Virus record (IMG/VR): IMGVR_UViG_3300025117_000201
Location: 1-28,585 of that record
Direction: 5' to 3' (one strand)
From: a virus
DNA length: 28,585 bases
The notes under the pieces were generated by a model. It was not told the origin of the DNA and made no database searches. It saw nothing but the letters and a program-made list of their open reading frames with translations. A program made the position numbers and the translations under genes. Below are positions 19,757-24,466 of the stretch, piece after piece. Within the stretch, counting starts at the first letter, position 1, and each line of letters starts with the position of its first letter.

Positions 19757-20416
19757 ATGGTGTCTCATCCCGCCAAATACTCGGATGTTCTTCTTCCTGT
19801 TTTTGTAGAAATGTTGAAAGATTCCAAGCACTGTTTAGACCCTTTTGCCGGAACAGGAAAAATATTTCAACTTAACGAAAACCTTCCCGATTTACATATT
19901 GATGCTGTTGAAATAGAACCAGAGTGGGCAAATTTAGATAAAAGAATCACACTAGGAAACGCTCTATCTTTAGGATGGCCGGATAATTATTTCGATTCTA
20001 TTTGTACATCCCCATCTTATGGAAACGCGATGGCCGGAAAAGTATCTAAGGATATAGACAAGGGTAGGTGGAAGAGAATTAAATACGCCGATAGTTTGCA
20101 CCGAAATCTATCAACAGAAAATTCAGCCAATTTTATGTGGGGAGAAAAATATAGAAAATTTCATGGTTTGGCTTGGAAAGAAGCAAAAAGAGTTTTGATA
20201 CCTAGCGGAATTTTTGTATTGAATATAAAAAATCATATTCGAAAAGGCGTTGAGCAATGTGTTACTGAGTGGCACATAAAAACTCTTGAAGAATTAGGAT
20301 TTATTCTTTTAGAACATAAAAAAATTCCTGTTCCTTCTATGAAATTTGGAAAGTATTCCGACAGAAGAGTCGAGTGTGAAAGCGTTATAAAATTTGTTTT
20401 AGCACAAACCAGATAA
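19757..20416 (+). CDS. Orphan DNA methyltransferase (SAM-dependent, N4/N6 amino type)
   Basis: 219 aa. Motif X-like HPAKYSDVLLPVFVEML at the N-terminus is followed by motif I CLDPFAGTGKI (SAM binding, about 27-37), an acidic strand end IDAVEIEPEW (motif II) and a second acidic region around LGNALSLGWPDNYFDS. The catalytic motif IV is TSPSYGNAM (about 85-93), an S/D-P-P-Y variant with SPSY. The X-I-IV order and the SPSY form point to the amino-methyltransferase group, cytosine-N4 or adenine-N6. No restriction enzyme is nearby, so protection of phage DNA from host restriction is likely. Start ATG lies two bases after the upstream stop. Confidence 0.78.
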   Translation: MVSHPAKYSDVLLPVFVEMLKDSKHCLDPFAGTGKIFQLNENLPDLHIDAVEIEPEWANLDKRITLGNALSLGWPDNYFDSICTSPSYGNAMAGKVSKDIDKGRWKRIKYADSLHRNLSTENSANFMWGEKYRKFHGLAWKEAKRVLIPSGIFVLNIKNHIRKGVEQCVTEWHIKTLEELGFILLEHKKIPVPSMKFGKYSDRRVECESVIKFVLAQTR

Positions 20417-20430
20417 AATGAACCTTTTAT
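20413..20430 (+). repeat. 18-bp intergenic palindrome copy (perfect)
   Basis: ATAAAA-tgaacc-TTTTAT, containing the methyltransferase TAA and followed by GGAGAGAAA, the SD of the exonuclease gene. Confidence 0.8.
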
Positions 20431-20439
20431 GGAGAGAAA

Positions 20440-21216
20440 ATGAATCTTTGTTCCTACGACATTGAACTTTACGATGACCTTGATGCAGAAAATCCTGATT
20501 TGAGTAAAATTCGTCCATCTGTTGCGGCTATTTGCACAAATGAAAACGATGTAGAATTTTTTTATGATGAACCATTAATGGCAAAAGAAACCGCCAAGAA
20601 ACTTGTTTTAGCAATGATGGATAAATATCAGGCGGGATTTATTCCGTTTGGATGGAATACTTGTTCATTTGATTTTTGCTTGTTGGGGCATTATTCCGGA
20701 ATGCCTGAAGAATGCGGAGAACTAGCTTTAAATGGGATTGACGCTATGTTGATGGTTACATTTAATAAAGGCTATTTTCTTGGGCTAGACGCCGCATTAA
20801 TGGGAGCAGGATTGGAAACCAAGTTGCATTCGGTTAAATTAAAAGATGGAAGTGTTTTGGAACAAATGTCTGGAAAACTCGCGCCCGATCTTTGGCGGAG
20901 AGGTGAGTATCAGGCAGTAATGGATTACCTTAAAATGGATGTGATTCAACCATTGAAATTGGCTTCAGTAATTGAAACAAAGAGAGGAATTGGCTGGACG
21001 AGCAAAACAGGAAAGAATATGTTTTGTTCTCAACCAATAACCCCAGTGAAAATGTTGTTTAGTATTCCTGTGCCAAACACGAGTTGGATGGCGGTTCCTA
21101 TGAAACCACGAGTGGATTTTGTTTCGTGGATTCCATTGAATGTTCTAAGAAAAAACGGGTTGGAGAATGTTGTTTTAGACCAAGATTATGACCAAGACTT
21201 TACATATTCGGAATAG
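20440..21216 (+). CDS. DEDD-type 3'-5' exonuclease (RNase H-like fold)
   Basis: 258 aa with the SD ATGGAGAGAAA. ExoI motif: SYDIELYDD (Asp7, Glu9). ExoII: FGWNTCSFDFCLLG (Asn73, Phe77-Asp78). ExoIII: YLKMD (Tyr163, Asp167). The order and the Y-x3-D spacing place it in the DEDDy branch, like the proofreading domain of B-family polymerases and stand-alone PolB-exonuclease-like proteins. No polymerase domain follows; the C-terminal 80 residues are a separate strand-rich region (MLFSIPVPNTSWMAVPMKP). It may process single-stranded DNA ends or RNA. It is the last gene before the tRNA array promoter. Confidence 0.78.
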   Translation: MNLCSYDIELYDDLDAENPDLSKIRPSVAAICTNENDVEFFYDEPLMAKETAKKLVLAMMDKYQAGFIPFGWNTCSFDFCLLGHYSGMPEECGELALNGIDAMLMVTFNKGYFLGLDAALMGAGLETKLHSVKLKDGSVLEQMSGKLAPDLWRRGEYQAVMDYLKMDVIQPLKLASVIETKRGIGWTSKTGKNMFCSQPITPVKMLFSIPVPNTSWMAVPMKPRVDFVSWIPLNVLRKNGLENVVLDQDYDQDFTYSE

Positions 21217-21224
21217 ATTTACCC

Positions 21225-21253
21225 TTGACAAAACGGTAAAAGTATGATAGACT
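21225..21253 (+). promoter_or_regulatory. Sigma70-type promoter of the tRNA array (TTGACA-17-TAGACT)
   Basis: TTGACA at 21225-21230, a 17-bp spacer ending in TATGA (extended -10), and TAGACT at 21248-21253, right behind the exonuclease stop. It transcribes the structured leader and the first tRNAs. Confidence 0.8.
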
Positions 21254-21259
21254 TATTTC

Positions 21260-21370
21260 AATGTTCAAGGGACATTGACCGACTTGTCACATAGACCAAC
21301 TCACGATGGGCACGCCTGTCGGAGGGACGCAAAGCGACCCATAGAGAAAAGCGTAGATGACTAAAACGAT
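21260..21370 (+). ncRNA. Structured leader of the tRNA operon, unassigned
   Basis: About 110 nt between the likely transcription start and the first tRNA contain no ORF of note. Pairings seen: CCGAC (21279-21283) with GTCGG (21318-21322), and GGG-A-CGC (21324-21330) with GCG-A-CCC (21334-21340) around AAA. It has no T-loop signature, so it is not a recognisable tRNA; it may be a leader hairpin set, a processing signal or a small RNA. Confidence 0.35.
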
Positions 21371-21444
21371 GCCGGATACAGCAGCCTGGTTCAACTGAGG
21401 AGAATCATAATCTTCGTATCGTGGGTTCGAATCCCACTCCGGCT
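21371..21444 (+). tRNA. tRNA-Met (CAT), or Ile2
   Basis: Cloverleaf with anticodon loop ATCATAA in stem GGAGA/TCTTC and T-arm GTGGG-TTCGAAT-CCCAC; acceptor GCCGGA/TCCGGC. A CAT anticodon could mean elongator Met, initiator or lysidine-modified Ile2; the array has a second CAT tRNA, so the two may divide these roles. Confidence 0.85.
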
Positions 21445-21447
21445 ATA

Positions 21448-21521
21448 TGCTCCTTTAGCTTAGAGGTAAAAGCACTCGGCTTACATCCGAGAGACCGATG
21501 GCTCGAACCCATCAAGGCGCA
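21448..21521 (+). tRNA. tRNA-Val (TAC)
   Basis: Anticodon loop CTTACAT in stem CTCGG/CCGAG; T-arm GATGG-CTCGAAC-CCATC; acceptor TGCTCCT/AGGCGCA with one T-C mismatch. No encoded CCA. Confidence 0.85.
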
Positions 21522-21537
21522 CTTGCAACAATCTCAT

Positions 21538-21612
21538 AGGGAAGTGGTCTAGTCTGGTCTATGGCTCCCGCTCTGGACGCGGGAAATCGGAGGTTCAAAT
21601 CCTCTCTTCCCT
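21538..21612 (+). tRNA. tRNA, probably Pro (TGG), with C33
   Basis: Perfect acceptor AGGGAAG/CTTCCCT, T-arm GGAGG-TTCAAAT-CCTCT, anticodon stem CCCGC/GCGGG. The 7-nt loop TCTGGAC puts TGG at 34-36 but C instead of the near-invariant T at 33, and A at 37. The identity is therefore less certain. Confidence 0.7.
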
Positions 21613-21618
21613 ACCTAT

Positions 21619-21692
21619 GCCGTCCTTAGCCTATCGGAGTGGCGACTGCCTGTGAAGCAGTATGAAGACCGGTTCGACCCCGGTAGGACTGC
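21619..21692 (+). tRNA. tRNA-His (GTG) with G-1
   Basis: Anticodon loop CTGTGAA in ACTGC/GCAGT; T-arm ACCGG-TTCGACC-CCGGT. The acceptor has an extra G at -1 opposite C73, the hallmark of tRNA-His, which supports the call independently of the anticodon. Confidence 0.9.
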
Positions 21693-21767
21693 CCTCGGCA
21701 CATATAAAGACGCGTATTTCCCTCACAAATATAATTTTGCAGAAATCCGTTTTGTGTGTCTTTCGTT

Positions 21768-21839
21768 TCTCCATTCGACTAGAGGTAAGTCCCTACACTT
21801 TGAATGTAGTGATCGCAGGCCCGAAACTTGCATGGAGAG
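21768..21839 (+). tRNA. tRNA-Gln (TTG)
   Basis: Perfect acceptor TCTCCAT/ATGGAGA; anticodon loop CTTTGAA in CTACA/TGTAG; T-arm GCAGG/CTTGC with the unusual loop CCCGAAA. The 75 bp before it (21693-21767) hold nothing recognisable. Confidence 0.82.
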
Positions 21840-21846
21840 CCTTGCA

Positions 21847-21897
21847 CCTATACACAAGAGACGATGAAAAGCGTCGGCCTGTCGTAACCGATATAGG
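21847..21897 (+). ncRNA. Cloverleaf-like element between tRNAs, unassigned
   Basis: The stem CCTATA/TATAGG closes two inner hairpins: GACG-N8-CGTC, and CGG/CCG around CCTGTCGTAA. It sits where a tRNA is expected and contains CTGTCG, but no T-arm with a TTCRA loop and no 7-bp acceptor can be drawn. It could be a decayed tRNA or another small RNA. Confidence 0.3.
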
Positions 21898-21913
21898 CTT
21901 GGAAGGGCAATAA

Positions 21914-21989
21914 CCTCGTGTAGCTCGGTCTGGTTTAGAGCAATCGGCTGATATCCGATAGGACATTCGTTCAAATCGAATCGCGAGGA
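21914..21989 (+). tRNA. tRNA-Ile (GAT)
   Basis: Acceptor CCTCGTG/CGCGAGG, anticodon loop CTGATAT in ATCGG/CCGAT, T-arm ATTCG-TTCAAAT-CGAAT. It starts with C1, unusual for tRNA-Ile of bacteria. Confidence 0.88.
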
Positions 21990-22200
21990 CAGTAAGCAGC
22001 AAATTTGGTAAATTTGCTGAAAGTCGAGATAAAACTACCCATGCGACTCCTAGGAGTTTTGAGCAGAATTAATTAGATTCTCGAATCGAGGAAACCGACT
22101 GGATAACCAAAAATGGGTACGGCACACAAACGTCAAAGGCGTTACGGGGTTCGCGCGGACGCCTAAACAGATGTTGAAAGTACCTCCTGTGTGCAACTAT
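21990..22200 (+). ncRNA. Structured non-coding stretch in the tRNA array, unassigned
   Basis: About 210 bp without a plausible CDS or canonical tRNA. It holds a perfect 10-bp hairpin CAGCAAATTT-ggt-AAATTTGCTG (21997-22019), the 12-bp palindrome ACTCCTAGGAGT (22046-22057), a long-range pair ACCCAT (22037-22042) with ATGGGT (22113-22118), and a 73-nt unit closed by GCACACA (22122-22128) and TGTGTGC (22188-22194). The unit encloses AACG/CGTT and GGCGT/ACGCC pairs. It has tRNA length and a 7-bp acceptor-like stem but no standard anticodon or T-arm. Confidence 0.4.
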
Positions 22201-22218
22201 ATAAAAGTTTGATTTTAT
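22201..22218 (+). repeat. 18-bp intergenic palindrome copy (perfect)
   Basis: ATAAAA-gtttga-TTTTAT, followed by AGGACAGAGT, the SD of the CDS at 22229. No stop codon of an upstream gene is involved because non-coding RNA precedes it. Confidence 0.8.
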
Positions 22219-22228
22219 AGGACAGAGT

Positions 22229-22417
22229 ATGCTTATTGTAACTCTTCATAATGACAGCACCGGCGATGAGCAAATCGGCAATTATAATTGTCGCGTATTT
22301 ATAAATAGAACGTTGTTATATGAAGGAAGAGTCGAAGGTCATCTTCGTCACGACTGGAGAGATTTGATTATCCAATGGGCAAAACAGTTAGAAGAAGAAA
22401 AACGATTGAGACCTTGA
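22229..22417 (+). CDS. Small phage protein inside the tRNA array, 62 aa
   Basis: ATG 22229 with the SD ATAGGACAGAGT behind a perfect palindrome. The product (LIVTLHNDSTGDEQIGNYNC, VFINRTLLYEGRVEGHLRHD, WRDLIIQWAKQLEEEK) matches a pattern seen in small hypothetical phage proteins: strands ending in GxVxGHxRxDxW and a C-terminal helix. Function unknown. It is the only convincing protein gene between tRNAs and is followed by a new promoter. Confidence 0.7.
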   Translation: MLIVTLHNDSTGDEQIGNYNCRVFINRTLLYEGRVEGHLRHDWRDLIIQWAKQLEEEKRLRP

Positions 22418-22441
22418 CAAGAGCAGAAGATGTGCTAAAAT
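22414..22441 (+). promoter_or_regulatory. Sigma70-type promoter in the tRNA array (TTGACA-16-TAAAAT)
   Basis: TTGACA at 22414-22419, a 16-bp spacer ending in TGC, and TAAAAT at 22436-22441, 9 bp before the tRNA-Ser gene. Confidence 0.75.
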
Positions 22442-22450
22442 AATTGTATT

Positions 22451-22537
22451 GGGAAGGTGTCCGAGCTTGGTTTATGGAAACCGTCTAGAAAATGGTCAAG
22501 GGTAAAACCTTCAGTGGTTCAAATCCACTTCTTCCCG
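22451..22537 (+). tRNA. tRNA-Ser (AGA)
   Basis: Class II tRNA with a long variable arm. Acceptor GGGAAGG/TCTTCCC, anticodon loop CTAGAAA in ACCGT/ATGGT, T-arm AGTGG-TTCAAAT-CCACT. A34 is unusual for bacterial serine tRNAs. Confidence 0.87.
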
Positions 22538-22552
22538 CTAAAAATTGAATAT

Positions 22553-22641
22553 GGACGCAAGGCAAATATTGGTTAAGTTGCCCATGCCTGTAGAGCATGA
22601 GTCTGCCAGACAGAGTGGGGGTTCAATTCCCTCGGCGTCCA
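22553..22641 (+). tRNA. tRNA-Tyr (GTA)
   Basis: Class II. Acceptor GGACGC/GCGTCC, anticodon loop CTGTAGA in CATGC/GCATG, long variable arm GTCTG-CCAGAC, T-arm with TTCAATT. Confidence 0.9.
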
Positions 22642-22642
22642 C

Positions 22643-22714
22643 TGGTTAGTAGCACAATGGCAATGCAGGATGCTCATAACGTCTTGATTGAGAGTCCGAA
22701 TCTCTCCTAACCAA
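22643..22714 (+). tRNA. tRNA-Met (CAT), second copy, or Ile2
   Basis: Acceptor TGGTTAG/CTAACCA, anticodon loop CTCATAA in GGATG/CGTCT, T-arm GAGAG-TCCGAAT-CTCTC. It differs strongly from the CAT tRNA at 21371; one may be Ile2 read by lysidine synthetase. Confidence 0.85.
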
Positions 22715-22718
22715 TGCT

Positions 22719-22789
22719 GGCTTCTTGGTATATGGGTATCACGTCGCTCTGTCGAAGCGAAAAAGCGAGTCCAAGTCTCGCAGAGGCCG
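22719..22789 (+). tRNA. tRNA-Asp (GTC)
   Basis: Acceptor GGCTTCT/AGAGGCC, anticodon loop CTGTCGA in TCGCT/AGCGA, T-arm GCGAG-TCCAAGT-CTCGC, discriminator G. Confidence 0.88.
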
Positions 22790-22793
22790 CCTT

Positions 22794-22871
22794 TGCCCTC
22801 TCGGTCTAAATGGATTATAGACGCATCCCTTTCAAGGATGAGGGTGAGAATTCGAGTTTCTCAGAGGGCAC
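22794..22871 (+). tRNA. tRNA-Glu (TTC)
   Basis: Perfect acceptor TGCCCTC/GAGGGCA, anticodon loop CTTTCAA in CATCC/GGATG, T-arm TGAGA-ATTCGAGT-TTCTCA. Confidence 0.87.
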
Positions 22872-22940
22872 ACGCTTAACCGCGGGGAGACTGTTTGTTG
22901 ATTTCATAGAACTCTGGTGGTAATCATAGAAATCAGAAAA

Positions 22941-23013
22941 TGCTTTTCTCGTCTAGTGGTAGGACTTCCGGTTCTCAGCCGGAGAAGAAGGGGTCAGTAC
23001 CCTTGAAAAGCAC
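22941..23013 (+). tRNA. tRNA-Glu (CTC)
   Basis: Perfect acceptor TGCTTTT/AAAAGCA, anticodon loop TTCTCAG in TCCGG/CCGGA, T-arm AGGGG/CCCTT. The 69 bp before it (22872-22940) show no feature. Confidence 0.87.
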
Positions 23014-23032
23014 ATGAATTAGGAGTTTCATT

Positions 23033-23101
23033 GACCACTTCATCCGATGGTGAATTATCTCTGCAAAAGATATAGGAAGAGTTTAACTCTCTTAGTGGCC
23101 T
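23033..23101 (+). tRNA. tRNA-Cys (GCA)
   Basis: Acceptor GACCACT/AGTGGCC (one A-C mismatch), anticodon loop CTGCAAA in TATCT/AGATA, T-arm AAGAG-TTTAACT-CTCTT. It is short, with a reduced D-arm region. Confidence 0.8.
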
Positions 23102-23104
23102 TAT

Positions 23105-23187
23105 GGAGTGCTGGCGTAATGGTATCGCAGAAGATCGCTAATCTTTCCAGCCGAAAGGTTGTCCGCGTTCAAGTCGCGGGCGCTCCG
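23105..23187 (+). tRNA. tRNA-Ser (GCT), with C33
   Basis: Class II tRNA: variable arm CCAGCC-GAAA-GGTTG, acceptor GGAGTGC/GCGCTCC, T-arm CCGCG-TTCAAGT-CGCGG. Loop TCGCTAA in GAAGA/TCTTT gives GCT with C33; the variable arm supports Ser. Confidence 0.82.
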
Positions 23188-23196
23188 CTGTTTTAC

Positions 23197-23267
23197 GGGG
23201 ATGTAGTTCAATGGCAGAACGGTTAGCTGTTAACTAACGAACGAGAGTCCGATTCTTTCCATCCTCG
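23197..23267 (+). tRNA. tRNA-Asn (GTT)
   Basis: Acceptor GGGGATG/CATCCTC, anticodon loop CTGTTAA in GTTAG/CTAAC, T-arm GAGAG-TCCGATT-CTTTC. Confidence 0.88.
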
Positions 23268-23272
23268 CCTTT

Positions 23273-23343
23273 GCGGTGATAGTTTAGTGGTAAAACGCCA
23301 TCCTTCCAAGTTGGACTCCCGATTTCGATTATCGGCCACCGCT
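23273..23343 (+). tRNA. tRNA-Gly (TCC)
   Basis: Acceptor GCGGTG/CACCGC, anticodon loop CTTCCAA in CCATC/GTTGG (one mismatch), T-arm CCGAT-TTCGATT-ATCGG. Confidence 0.85.
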
Positions 23344-23348
23344 CTCAA

Positions 23349-23420
23349 TGCCATTATCGTATAAAGGTATTACTTCTGTCTGAAAAGCAGAATATGATGA
23401 GTCGAGCCATCTGATGGCAC
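23349..23420 (+). tRNA. tRNA-Phe (GAA)
   Basis: Acceptor TGCCATT/GATGGCA, anticodon loop CTGAAAA in TCTGT/GCAGA, T-arm GATG/CATC with a GTCGAGC-type loop. Confidence 0.84.
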
Positions 23421-23423
23421 TAT

Positions 23424-23497
23424 GCGAGTATAGCTCAATTGAATAGAGCAGGAAGCCACGAACTTCAAGGTTGGAGGTTTGAGTCCTCTTATTCGCT
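23424..23497 (+). tRNA. tRNA-Arg (ACG), with C33
   Basis: Acceptor GCGAGTA/TATTCGC, D-arm AGCTC...GAGC, T-arm GGAGG-TTTGAGT-CCTCT. Loop CCACGAA in GAAG/CTTC gives ACG; position 33 is C. Confidence 0.82.
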
Positions 23498-23501
23498 CTT
23501 T

Positions 23502-23575
23502 GCCGGTGAAGCATAAGTGAAATATGCGCCGACTCGGTAGGTCGGAGACAGGAAGTTTAAATCTTCTCGCTGGCT
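23502..23575 (+). tRNA. tRNA-Thr (GGT), with C33
   Basis: Acceptor GCCGGTG/CGCTGGC, perfect anticodon stem CCGAC/GTCGG with loop TCGGTAG, so GGT with C33; T-arm GGAAG-TTTAAAT-CTTCT. Confidence 0.82.
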
Positions 23576-23579
23576 CTTT

Positions 23580-23651
23580 GCATCCAAAGCCTATATGGTG
23601 AGGCACTTGCATCGTAAGCATGATAAGCGGATTCGAGTTCTGCTGGATGCT
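23580..23651 (+). tRNA. tRNA-Thr (CGT)
   Basis: Perfect acceptor GCATCCA/TGGATGC, loop ATCGTAA in CTTGC/GCATG (one mismatch), T-loop ATTCGAGT. Confidence 0.83.
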
Positions 23652-23652
23652 C

Positions 23653-23681
23653 TTGACAAAACTGTTATCTTGTGTTATACT
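23653..23681 (+). promoter_or_regulatory. Sigma70-type promoter in the tRNA array (TTGACA-17-TATACT)
   Basis: TTGACA at 23653-23658, a 17-bp spacer ending in TGTGT, and TATACT at 23676-23681, 12 bp before tRNA-Leu (AAG). Confidence 0.85.
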
Positions 23682-23693
23682 ATAACCACAATT

Positions 23694-23777
23694 GAAAACG
23701 TGATGAAACTGGCAACCATGCTAGGCCAAGAACCTAGTGGGATAAAACCCTTGGGAGTTCAACTCTCCCCGTTTTCA
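23694..23777 (+). tRNA. tRNA-Leu (AAG), with C33
   Basis: Class II. Perfect acceptor GAAAACG/CGTTTTC, perfect anticodon stem CTAGG/CCTAG with loop CCAAGAA (AAG, C33), variable arm GGG-ataaaa-CCC, T-arm GGGAG-TTCAACT-CTCCC. A34 is rare for bacterial Leu. Confidence 0.82.
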
Positions 23778-23886
23778 CTGCAAAGAGAGTGGCTTTGTTG
23801 AGCCAACAACAACTCTCCCGAAAGGTCAAACTCTAATAAATGAAATGACCTGATGCAAATGAGCGACAGTCGGAAAGACGACAAAA
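23778..23886 (+). ncRNA. Structured inter-tRNA RNA, unassigned
   Basis: 109 nt without a tRNA or CDS. Pairings: GAGAGT (23785-23790) with ACTCTC (23812-23817), enclosing GGCT/AGCC; GGTCA (23824-23828) with TGACC (23846-23850); GTCG (23869-23872) with CGAC (23879-23882) around GAAAGA. Three hairpins in a row suggest a folded RNA. A hammerhead was considered because of CTGATG and GAAA, but the core does not fit. Confidence 0.35.
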
Positions 23887-23957
23887 GCCCTTGTAGCTCA
23901 GTGGTCGAGCTTCTGACTTTTAATCAGAAAACGGGAGTCCGATTCTCCACGGGGGCA
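23887..23957 (+). tRNA. tRNA-Lys (TTT)
   Basis: Acceptor GCCCTTG/CGGGGGC, D-arm AGCTC...GAGC, perfect stem TCTGA/TCAGA with loop CTTTTAA, T-arm GGGAG-TCCGATT-CTCCA. Confidence 0.88.
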
Positions 23958-23963
23958 TATTTG

Positions 23964-24002
23964 ATGTACAGAATAATACGATTTTCGTAATGTTTTGTAC
24001 AT
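23964..24002 (+). other. Long hairpin between tRNA genes
   Basis: ATGTACA (23964-23970) pairs with TGTACAT (23996-24002), and TACGA with TCGTA near the apex; the interior is nearly continuous with one A-A mismatch and G-T pairs. No T-run follows, so it may be a processing hairpin rather than a terminator. It overlaps the next palindrome by two bases. Confidence 0.45.
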
Positions 24003-24018
24003 AAAACATAACTTTTAT
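24001..24018 (+). repeat. 18-bp intergenic palindrome copy (perfect), before a tRNA
   Basis: ATAAAA-cataac-TTTTAT, 5 bp upstream of tRNA-Lys (CTT). No coding gene starts nearby. Confidence 0.8.
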
Positions 24019-24023
24019 TAAAC

Positions 24024-24096
24024 GCCTCCATAACACAAACGGATAGTGTAATCGGTTCTTACCCGATAAGTGGGGAATCATACTCCTCTGGTGGCA
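24024..24096 (+). tRNA. tRNA-Lys (CTT)
   Basis: Acceptor GCCTCCA/TGGTGGC (one T-T mismatch), D-arm ACAC/GTGT, perfect stem ATCGG/CCGAT with loop TTCTTAC, T-arm GGGGA/TCCTC. Confidence 0.82.
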
Positions 24097-24100
24097 TAAC

Positions 24101-24173
24101 CCATTTGTAGCCGAATGGCATAGGCAACCGCCTTAGAAGCGGAAATATGGAGGTTCGAATCCTCCCAAATGGA
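24101..24173 (+). tRNA. Class I tRNA with UAG anticodon (nominally Leu)
   Basis: Perfect acceptor CCATTTG/CAAATGG and T-arm GGAGG-TTCGAAT-CCTCC. Loop CTTAGAA in CCGC/GCGG puts TAG at 34-36, which would read CUA/CUN leucine codons. The variable region is only about five bases, whereas the other Leu tRNAs here and known bacterial Leu tRNAs have a long variable arm. The amino acid is therefore uncertain. Confidence 0.75.
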
Positions 24174-24177
24174 CTGA

Positions 24178-24258
24178 CCTCGATTGGCGGAAAGCAGACG
24201 CGCTTGGCTCAAGACTAAGTGCCCGAAAGGGCGTGAAGAGTCGAATCTTCATCGAGGA
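24178..24258 (+). tRNA. tRNA-Leu (CAA)
   Basis: Class II. Perfect acceptor CCTCGAT/ATCGAGG, loop CTCAAGA in CTTGG/CTAAG, variable arm GCCC-GAAA-GGGC, T-arm GAAGA-GTCGAAT-CTTC. Confidence 0.88.
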
Positions 24259-24262
24259 CTAT

Positions 24263-24342
24263 GGCAGGATGGTGGAATGTTTACACACTACGCTTAAGAC
24301 GTAGCGTCTTCGGACATGCAGGTTCAAGTCCTGTTCCTGCCA
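24263..24342 (+). tRNA. tRNA-Leu (TAA)
   Basis: Class II. Perfect acceptor GGCAGGA/TCCTGCC, perfect stem CTACG/CGTAG with loop CTTAAGA, variable arm GTC-TTCG-GAC, T-arm GCAGG-TTCAAGT-CCTGT. Confidence 0.9.
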
Positions 24343-24361
24343 CAAATTTAAATTATTTTTA

Positions 24362-24379
24362 ATAAAAGCGAGGTTTTAT
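24362..24379 (+). repeat. 18-bp intergenic palindrome copy (perfect), before a tRNA
   Basis: ATAAAA-gcgagg-TTTTAT, 4 bp upstream of tRNA-Arg (CCT), followed by TAAGG although no protein gene follows. Confidence 0.8.
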
Positions 24380-24383
24380 TAAG

Positions 24384-24455
24384 GTTCTCATAGTTCAATG
24401 GACAGAACATTCGTTTCCTAAACGAACAGTAGCAGTCCGAGTCTGCTTGGGAACT
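24384..24455 (+). tRNA. tRNA-Arg (CCT)
   Basis: Acceptor GTTCTCA/TGGGAAC, perfect stem TTCGT/ACGAA with loop TTCCTAA, T-arm AGCAG-TCCGAGT-CTGCT. Confidence 0.87.
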
Positions 24456-24466
24456 TTTTATTCAAC

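Noticed and set aside
21652-22002. Overlapping ORFs of 60-83 codons on both strands in the tRNA array
   Set aside because: They run through well-formed tRNA genes and lack SDs.
23846-23886. Hammerhead ribozyme (CTGATG and GAAA present)
   Set aside because: The core is CTGATGC rather than CTGATGA, and no stem II joins it correctly to GAAA.
24101-24173. Amber-suppressor tRNA supporting stop-codon recoding
   Set aside because: The anticodon is UAG, which reads CUA, not CUA reading UAG. No tRNA with CTA, TTA or TCA anticodon was found, and TAG is used as an ordinary gene end several times.
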